The notes below the pieces were generated by a model. That model was not told where the DNA came from and did no database searches. It was given only the letters and a program-made list of their open reading frames with translations. This document shows positions 34,864 through 43,819 of a DNA stretch of 64,000 bases, one piece after another; position 1 is the stretch's first letter, and every line of letters begins with the position of its first letter. The translations under genes were made by a program, and so were the position numbers. The DNA is from Balneola sp. (GTDB taxonomy: Bacteria > Bacteroidota > Rhodothermia > Balneolales > Balneolaceae): assembly GCA_017643645.1 (NCBI GenBank), contig JAEPNB010000004.1:240090-304089 (forward strand), written 5' to 3'.

Positions 34864-35072
34864 CCACAGAGAACACAGAGGCTTGTTTTATATTTTCTGG
34901 TCAAGTGAATGACTCTTTTCTTCCTTATCTCAAGCTCCTGTTTTTATTTTAATTTCTTCAAAAAACCGAACAGAAGAGCTTTATTTATCAGACCAAAAAC
35001 TTACTTCATCATTCAATATTCTTCTTTTCATTATTCGGTATCCTAATTTTCTCCATGCCCTCTGTGGTTAAT
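34861..35072. mobile_element. MITE-like element with TAACCACAGAG terminal inverted repeats
   Basis: The left end reads TAACCACAGAGAACACAGAGG (34861 onward, first 20 bases shown in part) and the right end CCCTCTGTGGTTA (35058-35070), its inverted counterpart (TAACCACAGAGGG). About 210 bases of AT-rich non-coding DNA lie between. No transposase is present. Such ACCACAGAG-ended repeats recur between genes in many bacterial genomes. The element begins on the last codon of the truncated nucleotidyltransferase frame. Confidence 0.5.
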
Positions 35073-35075
35073 CTA

Positions 35076-35113
35076 CAAAAAACCCCGACCCACATTCCGC
35101 AGGTCAGGGTTTA
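35076..35113 (-). terminator. Rho-independent terminator of nrdJ
   Basis: The minus strand reads aaaccctgacc, a loop of about ten bases, then ggtcggggtttttt, a GC-rich stem of about ten pairs with one bulge, ending in a run of six T. It lies 59 bases downstream of the nrdJ stop. Confidence 0.8.
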
Positions 35114-35171
35114 TCCTGTTCTCCATGAAAGAAATTCTTAGTAAAGGGCGGATTGCCATCCGCCCCAACTT

Positions 35172-38100
35172 TTAACTACAACCCGAAGTTGAACCGCAAG
35201 TAATACACTTCATACACGTTCCGTTTCGAACCATCGTCATACTACCACATTCCGGACAAGCATCACCGGTATAACCCAGTTGCTTCGCCTTTTCGTAATC
35301 AGTTTCGTAACTGGAAGCTGATTTTGCTTTAGCCTGTGGTGCAACTGCATCCACTGTTTGCTTCTGCGGTTCTGCAACCGGAGCTTTTGCAACAGTTTTG
35401 GTGGTTTCCACTACTTCACCGCCGGGCGTTGGACGCAAATCTCTGGTTGAGATCTCGTCTGCCGGTACGTGAGCTAAATCTTCACGACCTAAGTAAGCAA
35501 CCGCTAATTCACGGAAGATATAATCGATTACTGAAGTACTCATTTTCACATGAGGGTTTCCGGTAACCATTCCGCTTGGCTCGAACTTGGTGAATACAAA
35601 AGCATCCACGAATTCTTCTAACGGCACTCCGTGTTGTAAACCAAGAGAGATCGAAATTGCAAAACAGTTCAGTAAACTTCTGAATGCGGCTCCTTCACGG
35701 TGCATATCAATAAAGATCTCACCAAGCTGACCGTTTTCGTACTCACCGGTTCTCAGATAAACGCTTTGTCCACCAATCTTAACTTTCTGAGTATATCCTT
35801 CTCTTCTGAATGGAAGTCTTTGGCGACGAGCTAAATATTTATGAATAATTCGTTCTGCAACTTCAACAACTTTGTCTTGTTCTGCTGTTGTTGATCCATC
35901 TGCGGTATCCTCTTCTTCATCTTCTAATTCTTCAAATACATCAGCCAAACTGTTCAGCGGCTGACTTAATTTTGAACCGTCACGATAAAGCGCATTTGCT
36001 TTCAACATCATTTCCCACGAAAGCATATACGCATCTTTCATGTCTTCGATGGTAGCTTCGTTCGGAAGGTTGATGGTTTTTGAAATCGCTCCGGACAAGA
36101 ACGGTTGTGCTGCTGCCATCATTCTGATGTGACCACGAGCTGAAATAAATCTTGTTCCTGTTCTACCACATTTATTTGCGCAATCAAAAACAGCTAGGTG
36201 CTCATCTTTTAAATAAGGAGCTCCTTCCACTGTCATAGTACCACAAACATAATCGTTTGCTTCAGTGATCTGCTCGCGGCTGAATCCTAAGTGACGCAGC
36301 ATATCAAAAGTAACATCGCTTAGTTGTTCTTCACTAATTCCAAGAACATCTTTGCAGAAATCTTCGCCGAGTGTCCACTGGTTGAAAGCAAACTTTATAT
36401 CAAAACTACTTGGCAGTGCTGCTTCAACAGCTTCCAGTTTTTCATCGGTAAATCCTTTCGCTTTTAGTGTCTCAGGATTCACATGTGGGCAACCATCTAA
36501 ACTAGCTGCGCCTTTAGCGTAATCGATAATAGCTTTGGACTCTTTTGCAGAATAGCCTAATGTCTTTAAAGCTTTCGGTACACTTTGGTTGATGATCTTA
36601 AAATAACCACCGCCTGCAAGTTTCTTGAATTTCACCAATGCGAAATCAGGCTCAACTCCGGTAGTATCACAATCCATAACCAGACCAATAGTTCCGGTTG
36701 GTGCAAGTACCGTTACCTGAGCATTTCTGTATCCGTTTTTCTCACCAAGTGCCACAGCACGATCTGAGTTTTCTTTAGCTGCTTTTAGCAGGTAATCAGG
36801 ACAAATTGTAGCATCGATTCCCATCGGCTTAACCGTTAATCCTTCATACTCTTTAGGATCAGCATTGTAAGCTGCTCTTCTGTGATTTCTCATCACGCGA
36901 AGCATATGCTCTTTGTTTCTTTCGTAACCTTTAAAAGCACCTAATTCACCAGCCATTTCAGCACTGGTTTCATACGCTTTCATATGCATTATCGAAGTGA
37001 TGGCTCCGGCTGTTGCTATTCCTTCATCACTATCATAAGGAATTCCCTGAACCATTAAAGCGGCTCCGATATTTGCATATCCAAGACCTAACGTTCTGAA
37101 TACGTATGACAGATCTGCAATTTCTTTAGATGGGAACTGAGCCATCAACACTGAGATCTCAAGGACGGTTGTCCAGATTCTTGAAGCATAGCTAATTGAC
37201 TCAACATCAAATGTAGTGCATTCTTCATCTTTGAAATACTTCATCAAATTAAGAGAAGCCAAATTACACGCTGTGTTATCCAGAAACATATACTCAGAGC
37301 AAGGATTACTTGCTTTAATCTCGCCATCTTCCGGGCAAGTGTGCCATTCGTTGATGGTGTCATGATATTGAGTTCCCGGATCTGCTGAAGCCCAGGCTGC
37401 GTAAGCAATCTGATCCCAAAGATCATTTGCTTCAATCACTTTCATTGGTTCCGGCTCGCGATTTTCTTTCTTCGCTTTTGCTTTTTCAACTCTCCAGATA
37501 AGATTCCACTGTCCGTCGTCTTTAACCGCCTGCATAAATGCATTCGGAACACGAACGGAGTTATTAGAATTTTGTCCGGCTACAGTTGCATACGCTTCTG
37601 AATTCCAGTCAGTGTCGTAAGTATCAAACTTAATATCTGTAACGCCCTGAGCTGCTAACTGAATTACACGCTCAATATAGTTCAGTGGAACCTGATCACG
37701 TTTTGCCTGACGAATTACTTTTCCAAGCTCTTTATTCTTCAGCGGATCGCGACTCATTGCGCCGTTAAAAGTTCTGCCTTCGATCTCAACAGGAGTATGG
37801 CACAACTTGATAATATCTTTTAAATGCTTTTGCGTGATCTTTGAACCGGAAACCAATGCCGCAACTTTTTGCTCTTCCTGAACTTTCCAGTTGATGTACT
37901 CTTCAATATCCGGGTGATCCAGATCAAGAGTAACCATTTTAGCAGCACGACGAGTTGTTCCACCGGACTTGATCGCTCCTGCTGCTCTGTCACCAATTTT
38001 CAGGAAGCTCATTAATCCGGATGATTTACCACCACCACTTAAAGGTTCATTTGCTCCTCGGATATTGGAGAAATTACTTCCTGTTCCGGATCCATACTTG

Positions 38101-38777
38101 AAAAGACGAGCTTCACGAACCCACAGATCCATGATCCCTCCTTCATTCACCAAATCATCATCTACACTCTGGATGAAACAAGCATGTGGTTGCGGATGTG
38201 TGTAGGAATCTTTTGATTTTGTAAGCTTACCTGTCTTTGCATCAACATAGTAATGTCCCTGAGCCGGTCCGTTAATTCCATACGCCCAGTTCAACCCTGT
38301 ATTAAACCATTGCGGAGAATTCGGTGCCGCCATTTGGTTTGCAAGCATATAGCACAACTCATCATAAAATACTTTCGCGTCTTCCTCTGAATCAAAGTAA
38401 TCGTGCTTCCAACCCCAATACGTCCAACAACCCGCCAGTCTACTGAAAACCTGACGACTATCCACTTCATGCGAAAATCTATCTTTCTCGTCCAGCTCTT
38501 TCAAGGCTTTCGAATCAGCTTCTGATCTTTGCAACCATTTAGGCACTCCTTTCTCAGAAACTTTTTTAAGCTTAGCCGGCACTCCTGCTTTACGGAAATA
38601 TTTTTGCGCTATAATATCTGTTGCAACCTGAGACCAACTATCAGGAACCTGAACGTCAGACATATGGAAAACCTGTGAACCATCCGGGTTCTTGATTTCC
38701 GAAGTTCGGGATTCAAATTTCATTGAGTCGTATGGGGTCTTCCAATCCGCTTGAGTATAGAAGCGCGTAAATTTCAT
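35172..38777 (-). CDS. nrdJ: Adenosylcobalamin-dependent class II ribonucleotide reductase
   Basis: This 1201-residue enzyme makes all deoxyribonucleotides using adenosylcobalamin, without need for oxygen. Visible class II features are [21 protein letters not shown] (about 485-505, with active-site Cys), [21 protein letters not shown] (about 690-710), and an N-terminal [16 protein letters not shown] start (here [15 protein letters not shown]). There is a C-terminal TSCPD-type extension (about 1020-1130) and a final Cys-rich tail ([16 protein letters not shown]). Length is normal for the long form. No class I genes are in the window. B12 uptake genes lie just upstream, so supply and use of the cofactor are neighbours. 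Confidence 0.95.
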   Translation of the reverse strand: MKFTRFYTQADWKTPYDSMKFESRTSEIKNPDGSQVFHMSDVQVPDSWSQVATDIIAQKYFRKAGVPAKLKKVSEKGVPKWLQRSEADSKALKELDEKDRFSHEVDSRQVFSRLAGCWTYWGWKHDYFDSEEDAKVFYDELCYMLANQMAAPNSPQWFNTGLNWAYGINGPAQGHYYVDAKTGKLTKSKDSYTHPQPHACFIQSVDDDLVNEGGIMDLWVREARLFKYGSGTGSNFSNIRGANEPLSGGGKSSGLMSFLKIGDRAAGAIKSGGTTRRAAKMVTLDLDHPDIEEYINWKVQEEQKVAALVSGSKITQKHLKDIIKLCHTPVEIEGRTFNGAMSRDPLKNKELGKVIRQAKRDQVPLNYIERVIQLAAQGVTDIKFDTYDTDWNSEAYATVAGQNSNNSVRVPNAFMQAVKDDGQWNLIWRVEKAKAKKENREPEPMKVIEANDLWDQIAYAAWASADPGTQYHDTINEWHTCPEDGEIKASNPCSEYMFLDNTACNLASLNLMKYFKDEECTTFDVESISYASRIWTTVLEISVLMAQFPSKEIADLSYVFRTLGLGYANIGAALMVQGIPYDSDEGIATAGAITSIMHMKAYETSAEMAGELGAFKGYERNKEHMLRVMRNHRRAAYNADPKEYEGLTVKPMGIDATICPDYLLKAAKENSDRAVALGEKNGYRNAQVTVLAPTGTIGLVMDCDTTGVEPDFALVKFKKLAGGGYFKIINQSVPKALKTLGYSAKESKAIIDYAKGAASLDGCPHVNPETLKAKGFTDEKLEAVEAALPSSFDIKFAFNQWTLGEDFCKDVLGISEEQLSDVTFDMLRHLGFSREQITEANDYVCGTMTVEGAPYLKDEHLAVFDCANKCGRTGTRFISARGHIRMMAAAQPFLSGAISKTINLPNEATIEDMKDAYMLSWEMMLKANALYRDGSKLSQPLNSLADVFEELEDEEEDTADGSTTAEQDKVVEVAERIIHKYLARRQRLPFRREGYTQKVKIGGQSVYLRTGEYENGQLGEIFIDMHREGAAFRSLLNCFAISISLGLQHGVPLEEFVDAFVFTKFEPSGMVTGNPHVKMSTSVIDYIFRELAVAYLGREDLAHVPADEISTRDLRPTPGGEVVETTKTVAKAPVAEPQKQTVDAVAPQAKAKSASSYETDYEKAKQLGYTGDACPECGSMTMVRNGTCMKCITCGSTSGCS

Positions 38778-38928
38778 TTATTTCTCCGTTTTTTCATTGC
38801 TAAAATCTTCTTCATGTCTTCGGGCTGATAGAGTAGGTTAAACCTTTAAGCCAGGAGCCTATTCTCCTTTAGAAGTGAGATTTAATATAGATGTGAGGCT
38901 TGGAGTGAGCAAGTTAAATCTGAATTAC

Positions 38929-39240
38929 TTTTCCACAAAAAGAAGCACTTATCCACATTAACAATTACCAGATTAATTCTCTCGAAAAAAGCAGTGTTAT
39001 TAATGATTTTTTTTAAGGTTAATCTGAATAATAAATCACCAATAAAATAAAAAAAGCTTTCCTTATATACTGTTAAAGAAAGCTTTTTGTTAATTCACGA
39101 ATTAAAAGTTATCCACATTTGTATTATAATTAAATTCAATTTATATATTATAATATTAATAAATAAATCATGAAATTTTACATATTAGTTAATATTATTT
39201 ATTGAATTTTATAGTTAAAAATATCCAACAATTTAATCTG
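38929..39240. other. DnaA-box-bearing AT-rich spacer between nrdJ and the btu operon
   Basis: The 494-base non-coding gap (38778-39271) holds two perfect TTATCCACA DnaA boxes on the plus strand (38949-38957 and 39109-39117) and one near-match TTTTCCACA (38929-38937). They are followed by about 120 bases of almost pure A/T (39121-39240), the sort of sequence that unwinds easily. This could be a DnaA-regulated control region for nrdJ or a replication-origin-like region. No dnaA, dnaN, gidA or parA gene is near. Confidence 0.45.
39051..39088 (-). terminator. Terminator of the btuB-btuG-like operon
   Basis: The inverted repeat aaaaagctttc/gaaagcttttt (39051-39061 and 39078-39088) has a 16-base loop. 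On the minus strand it is followed by a T-rich run (ttattttatt), so it would end the btu operon. The stem is nearly symmetric and may also stop plus-strand transcripts. Confidence 0.7.
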
Positions 39241-39271
39241 AATTTTTTTACAATAGATTAACTTGAACTGC

Positions 39272-40318
39272 TTATTCCGCTGAAAAATAAAATGCCCCCG
39301 GAATAATTCCTGTTGGAAAACTGTCTACTTTTACACCGTTTAGATTGTATTGAATTGCTAACCCGGATTGGGCAAAATTCTTGGCATCAGCCCCCCAAAT
39401 AAATTGACCTTCATCCGATGTGGAAAACCCTAATGAATAAAAATTCTTTTCTATAAATGCTGAATCCATAACTTCAAAAGTATTCATATCAATACTCATT
39501 ACATCACCATTCATGAGGTAAGCAATATCATCCAGATCATTGATTACCAAATCGCCGGGATGTCCACCAACTTCAAAACTAGTTACTACTTCAGCTGTTG
39601 TACCATTGATCACATAGATCATTCCGGGAGTGTCATCGTTTGGGTCGCTGAAGTCGCCGTAAGCTCCTGCACAAACTACCCATAACTGATCGTTGTCTTG
39701 CTTCAAAATACTTACAGGATTATCACCTACCGTAATGGTTCCGGTAACTTCATCTGTAGCTGTATTTATTACGCTGAGTGTATTGCCATTACCAAATCCG
39801 CTATTTGCCACATAAGCCCGCTCGCCAACAACAGCTATTCCCTCAGGGTTTGATCCTACTGCAATAATGGAAGCTTCTTCATTGGTTTCCAGATCGATCA
39901 CGGAAACTGAATTCCCATAAAGATTTGTAACATATGCTTTGGCTTCGCTGACCTGAACCAGTTCTCTGGGACTGGCTTCATTCGCTATTCTGATCGTCGC
40001 TATCTTTGTCAATGTTTCCTTATCCACCACTTCAATTTTGCTGGAATTATTTACAACCAGATATAAACGATCTCCTATTTCCGTAGCGCTGTAAAGTATA
40101 TCTCCGATTGGTGAACCATTTTCATTCTCATATTGGTTTTGAGACACTTCGCCTGTTACAGGATCATAAGTGGTGATACTTGCATTGGCTTGTCCAAAAT
40201 TTCCTTCATTCAGAACAAATACTCCGTTCAAAGTGGTTCCTGAGTCCGAATCACTTTTATCACAAGCTGTGGTTAGGGATATTAATATTGCAGACGCAAT
40301 TAGCAGTGGTCTTTTCAT
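39272..40318 (-). CDS. BtuG-like surface lipoprotein, beta-propeller (DUF5074 type)
   Basis: This 348-residue lipoprotein (lipobox LTTAC, Cys19) starts its mature part with a Ser/Asp-rich tether and GVFVLNEGNFGQANASIT, the opening I associate with DUF5074 propellers. Repeated YncE-like blades follow (KIEVVDKETL, NSVSVIDLETN, NTLSVINTATDEVTGTITVG). In Bacteroides such proteins (BtuG) capture cobalamin on the cell surface with extreme affinity and hand it to BtuB. The gene directly follows btuB with a TAATG overlap and sits behind the same cobalamin riboswitch, which strongly supports this role. Confidence 0.8.
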   Translation of the reverse strand: MKRPLLIASAILISLTTACDKSDSDSGTTLNGVFVLNEGNFGQANASITTYDPVTGEVSQNQYENENGSPIGDILYSATEIGDRLYLVVNNSSKIEVVDKETLTKIATIRIANEASPRELVQVSEAKAYVTNLYGNSVSVIDLETNEEASIIAVGSNPEGIAVVGERAYVANSGFGNGNTLSVINTATDEVTGTITVGDNPVSILKQDNDQLWVVCAGAYGDFSDPNDDTPGMIYVINGTTAEVVTSFEVGGHPGDLVINDLDDIAYLMNGDVMSIDMNTFEVMDSAFIEKNFYSLGFSTSDEGQFIWGADAKNFAQSGLAIQYNLNGVKVDSFPTGIIPGAFYFSAE

Positions 40319-42216
40319 TAGTTACTTTTTTTATGTTTTATAGTTAGTGTTATTAAAAAATTTCTGAGGGGCTGTGGATACAGACGTACCACTTCGTATT
40401 TCTCATCAAGAATATTATTCACCTGCACACTAAGATCGACTTGTGTTTTCCTGATGGTTTTAGAATAGTTAATCGATGCATCCAGCACGAAGTAAGACGG
40501 CTCAGGATCTCGAATGTCGTTTTGTTCCGTGGAGTATCTTTCTGAAACCCAGTTGCCGTGTACTGATGTTCTCAAACCTCCCCTGCTCACTGAAATTGAA
40601 CCCGAGGATTTCCATTTCGGCACATATGGAAGTTGGTCACCGACAGCCGCATCGCCATCAAATCTGGCTTCATCAATTGTAGATCTTGTGTAACTCGAAG
40701 ATTGAGAATAGCTGAGTTTATAAGTTCCCAATTCAATTTCTTTGAAAGCAGTCCATTCTACTCCATAACTTAACAGTGACAGATAATTCTGAGCCCTGAA
40801 GAAAGTTCCACCTCCGGGATTCCATTTAATCCCATTCGAAATATCCATTCTGAAAAAAGTAAGGTTGTGATCTCCAACATTTTTCCACTGATCTGTTATT
40901 CCAATTCCGGCTTCTGTTAAAATTGCAGTTTCCGGCTTCAGGTCTTCATTACCGCCTTGTGGCCAGTACAGATCATTAAAGGTAGGAGCTCTGAAGTTCC
41001 TTGAAACCAGTGAATGAAAGTATATTTCATCTTCGATGATCTGATAGTTGATTCCAAGCGAAGGACTCACCGCTGCTCCAAAATCAGAATAATGATCTAT
41101 TCTAATGGTGGGAAAAATTCCCAGAGCCTTAGTTGGTGATATTTCAGCCATCAACTGCTCACTTGCAAGATTTCTGTATTTCTTCTCAGTGTAATTATTG
41201 GTCTTTACTTCTGTAAAATAAGCTGATGTAATATTAGTGAATGATACCGCAGACGAAACGTAAACAGTTGCAGTCCACTCATTATTCCACTCTCTTCCTG
41301 TACTTATACTTTCAATATTCCTGTTCGGATCAAAATAGTCGAGTTCGGTTTGTGCCAGATAGGATTTTATTCCGTGTTGCACATTCCCCGTTCTGAAATG
41401 AAATGAATTTACCCAACGATAGGCCGAATCATATTGTCTGGAAGTTCCGGATCCGACGAATACATTTTCGGGAATTTCATGATCTGATTTCAGATACCAG
41501 AATTTTGACTGAAACCTTTTTCCTTCTTTGTTCCACCCGGCTTGTAGCTGAAACTGATCGTTATCAAAAGTTGCATGCCTTCGATTTTCTTCCTGCTCCG
41601 TATTTCTGTCGTAATATCTGTAGTCGTTCTCATTTTCCTGAATTGACCCACCTAAACCCAGTGTCCAGTTCCCGGTTTCAAATCCGATATTCCCGAATGT
41701 GATATAATTAGAGTTGGAACCTATTGATTGTCCTGCAGAGAATTGTCCGGAATTTATCGAAGAAGCCAATGATACTGATCCACTGATGCCACTGCCATAA
41801 GTTGAACTTCCCGAACCTGAACTGACTTCAACTGAAGAAAATGCTCCTGACCTGATTAAGGAAAGATCGAGCACACCTAGCATTGAATGATTGATCGGCA
41901 TGCCTTCCCAAAGTACCCGGGTTTGTTCTCCTCCAAAACCTCTGAATGAAGCCAAAGAAACAGCTCCCGGAGCATTCGAACGAACAAAAATAGAAGAATA
42001 TCGGCTTAGTGCTTCACCAAGTGATTGCCCATTTGTATTTGCTAATTGTACTGAATCAATCAATACAGTATGACTTGGTTGCTTAATAACAGGAATTCTG
42101 TAGCGGGTGGACGTAACCGTGATCTCTTTCATTTCCAGAGTATCAGAGACAACCTGTGCCGATACATTTGAAGAAAGCCAAAGTGAAACAGCTATAAAAA
42201 GGGTTATAAACCTCAT
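40318..42216 (-). CDS. btuB: TonB-dependent cobalamin receptor BtuB-like
   Basis: This 632-residue outer-membrane receptor has a signal peptide to about residue 20 and a TonB-box-like stretch (EMKEITVTSTR, about 28-38). A plug domain follows (about 40-160, with QSLGEALSRYSSIFVRSN and RVLWEGMPIN) and then a 22-strand barrel, with AEISPTKALG and ENEVYF-like strands and the closing SVQVNNILDEKYEVVRLYPQP and FLITLTIKHK. Size, plug motifs and the upstream cobalamin riboswitch all indicate B12 uptake. It is translationally coupled to the BtuG-like gene. The inner-membrane ABC genes btuCDF are not in the window. Confidence 0.9.
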   Translation of the reverse strand: MRFITLFIAVSLWLSSNVSAQVVSDTLEMKEITVTSTRYRIPVIKQPSHTVLIDSVQLANTNGQSLGEALSRYSSIFVRSNAPGAVSLASFRGFGGEQTRVLWEGMPINHSMLGVLDLSLIRSGAFSSVEVSSGSGSSTYGSGISGSVSLASSINSGQFSAGQSIGSNSNYITFGNIGFETGNWTLGLGGSIQENENDYRYYDRNTEQEENRRHATFDNDQFQLQAGWNKEGKRFQSKFWYLKSDHEIPENVFVGSGTSRQYDSAYRWVNSFHFRTGNVQHGIKSYLAQTELDYFDPNRNIESISTGREWNNEWTATVYVSSAVSFTNITSAYFTEVKTNNYTEKKYRNLASEQLMAEISPTKALGIFPTIRIDHYSDFGAAVSPSLGINYQIIEDEIYFHSLVSRNFRAPTFNDLYWPQGGNEDLKPETAILTEAGIGITDQWKNVGDHNLTFFRMDISNGIKWNPGGGTFFRAQNYLSLLSYGVEWTAFKEIELGTYKLSYSQSSSYTRSTIDEARFDGDAAVGDQLPYVPKWKSSGSISVSRGGLRTSVHGNWVSERYSTEQNDIRDPEPSYFVLDASINYSKTIRKTQVDLSVQVNNILDEKYEVVRLYPQPLRNFLITLTIKHKKSN

Positions 42217-42269
42217 GTAATAATTCTTAGATCTTTTTTCCCGAAAGATGCTATGAAAAATTTACGTAT

Positions 42270-42468
42270 TGGCAGGTCTCCTGGCTTTCCTTGTGCAGCG
42301 CCTTCCCGATCCTATTGATCAGTGGCAAAGGTGAGGCTGCGGTTCCGGCTATTGCCGAAAAGGATTACAGTTGCGGGAACAGCTTCCGATTTAGCTGAAG
42401 ATTCAGATTCACGGAATTCCCTTTTAATTCAGAAACGAACTTGTTTCTAAAACCAACACCGTTGACTT
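42270..42468 (-). ncRNA. Cobalamin (adenosylcobalamin) riboswitch
   Basis: Reading the minus strand upstream of btuB, the landmarks appear in the right order. They are GGTGTTGGTTTT with AAAAGGGAA, GCAACTGTAATCC, the B12-box core GCCACTG near 42319-42325, GGGAAGGCGC and AGCCAGGAGACCTGCC at 42270-42285. The order, the roughly 200-base span and the 54-base gap to the btuB ATG all fit. Binding of the cofactor normally shuts off expression of the transport genes. Confidence 0.93.
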
Positions 42469-42509
42469 TTAAATTACAAACAGATCAAATCACAAACAAC
42501 CCCCTGTAT

Positions 42510-42600
42510 ATGGAATATTCAATGTCCAATATCCAACATTCAATTGTGAACTTTGTTATTGGGTATTGGTTGTTGACTGTTGGTTGTTGAATATTGATAA
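42510..42600. repeat. Imperfect inverted repeat of ATTCAA / CCAAC words
   Basis: This 90-base stretch is built of words like aatattcaat, tccaatatccaacattcaa on one side and ttgttattgggtattgg, ttggttgttgaatatt on the other, so the two halves are imperfect reverse complements. It lies between the divergent riboswitch-btuB unit and the DUF3047 gene. The CCAACAT words recur as a 7-bp tandem repeat at 51228. Confidence 0.4.
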
Positions 42601-42731
42601 CTCTCTTTTTACACATTTGTGATGTTGGATGAACATTCCTTGTCTACCTTAGGTTACAGAGAAAGAAAACTGATATGATATATAGTTCGTATTCATTAAC
42701 AGATAAGAATTTTTAATTAATTACAGATCTG

Positions 42732-43466
42732 ATGAGATCATTTATAACAACTTTTTTACTTATAGCTTTTTTAAGCTCTTTTACTGCTGCTCAGGATTCT
42801 CTTGTAATCCCGATCACTAGTTTTAATCCTGCTGAATTTGATGAAGATGCAGATGGTAACAAATGGCAGCGACTTACACTTCCCAAAAAGGACTGGACGG
42901 AATACACTTTAGTCACAGATGGTGATATTCCTCACATTAAAGCAGTAAGTAATAATTCCGCTTCCGGATGGAAATATTTGATAGATATTGATCCCAGAGA
43001 ATACCCCATCATCGAATGGCAATGGAAAATTGATGGCGTATTGGAAAATGGAGATATGACAGAAAAAGACGGGGATGACTATACCGCTCGGATCTATATC
43101 ACCTATGAATACAGCAGAAAAGATCTCCCATTCGGTGAAAGAATCAAATACGGGACTATGAAAACGTTCACCAGTTTTGATATTCCGCTTCGTTCGATGA
43201 ACTACGTTTGGGCAAATAAAGCAAAGATCGGCAGAGTTCAGGAAAACGTATTCACAAATTGGGTACATATGGTTGCTACTGAATCAGGCAATGATAAAGC
43301 AGGCACCTGGATTACTTCCACAGCTAATGTTTATGATTCTTATAAAGAAGCCTTTGAAGAAGAGCCTAAAAATATAACTGGCGTTGCTATAATGACTGAC
43401 TCTGACAACTCAAAAGGTTCGGCTACAGCGTATTACGGTAACATTGTTTTTAAAAAGAAGAAATAA
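42732..43466 (+). CDS. DUF3047-family exported protein
   Basis: This 244-residue exported protein has a signal peptide to about residue 20. Typical DUF3047 features are KWQRLTLPKKDWTEYTLVTDGD (about 44-65), SGWKYLIDIDPREYPIIEWQWKIDG (about 79-103), DDYTARIYITYEY (about 114-126) and GVAIMTDSDNSKGSATAYYGNIVF near the C terminus. The all-beta jelly-roll-like pattern suggests ligand binding in the periplasm, but the function is not known. It is divergent from the btu operon and followed by a duplicated non-coding element. Confidence 0.85.
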   Translation: MRSFITTFLLIAFLSSFTAAQDSLVIPITSFNPAEFDEDADGNKWQRLTLPKKDWTEYTLVTDGDIPHIKAVSNNSASGWKYLIDIDPREYPIIEWQWKIDGVLENGDMTEKDGDDYTARIYITYEYSRKDLPFGERIKYGTMKTFTSFDIPLRSMNYVWANKAKIGRVQENVFTNWVHMVATESGNDKAGTWITSTANVYDSYKEAFEEEPKNITGVAIMTDSDNSKGSATAYYGNIVFKKKK

Positions 43467-43490
43467 GTCTGAGTACTTCAAAAGTTAAAA

Positions 43491-43598
43491 CTAAACACCA
43501 ACACGGGCGTAAACGCCTCCTAGCTTAAACCTTATCGATTTCGATCAAAGCAATTAAATTAGCAGATCCTTTAGATTCTGCGGATTTGGTTCAGGATT
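43491..43598. repeat. Intergenic structured repeat, copy A
   Basis: This is the first copy of a roughly 110-base element. It contains a small hairpin GGGCG-TAAA-CGCCT (43505-43518) and a second imperfect hairpin GCAGATCC-TTTA-GATTCTGC (43562-43581). The element begins CTAAACACCAACACGG and ends GGATTTGGTTCA. It has no reading frame. Copy B follows 126 bases later with about four-fifths identity. Confidence 0.6.
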
Positions 43599-43616
43599 CC
43601 AGACTAATATTAATAT

Positions 43617-43727
43617 CTAAACACGAACACGGACGTAAACGTCCTCCTAGTTAAAGGTCTTTGATTCAGATCAAAGCAATTTAAACCAGCAGATCCTTCA
43701 GGTTCTGCGGATTTGGTTCAACAGATT
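43617..43727. repeat. Intergenic structured repeat, copy B
   Basis: The second copy carries hairpin GGACG-TAAA-CGTCC (43630-43643) and GCAGATCC-TTCA-GGTTCTGC (43688-43707). Relative to copy A, one base pair of the first stem changes from G-C to A-T on both sides, preserving pairing. It ends about 60 bases before the terminator-like hairpin that precedes the RND operon. Confidence 0.6.
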
Positions 43728-43785
43728 GGCAAAAGACTCTACCCTTTTTTCTTTGCCTTGTAACATCTTCTTTTCTGTGTCGTCT

Positions 43786-43817
43786 AAGCGTTTGTAATCA
43801 ATTCAAACGCTTTTTTA
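43786..43817 (+). terminator. Terminator-like hairpin directly before the RND adaptor start codon
   Basis: The stem aagcgtttg/caaacgctt (43786-43794 and 43804-43812) with nine-base loop is followed by TTTTTT ending only a few bases before the ATG at 43820. It has every mark of an intrinsic terminator but occupies the ribosome-binding region of the next gene, so it may act as an attenuator or translation block. Confidence 0.65.
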
Positions 43818-43819
43818 TT

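Noticed and set aside
38860..38880. AGCCAGGAGCC-like sequence upstream of nrdJ that resembles part of a cobalamin riboswitch
   Set aside because: It is on the wrong strand for nrdJ, lacks the B12 box and the other landmarks, and is better explained by chance. Only the element before btuB is a complete riboswitch.
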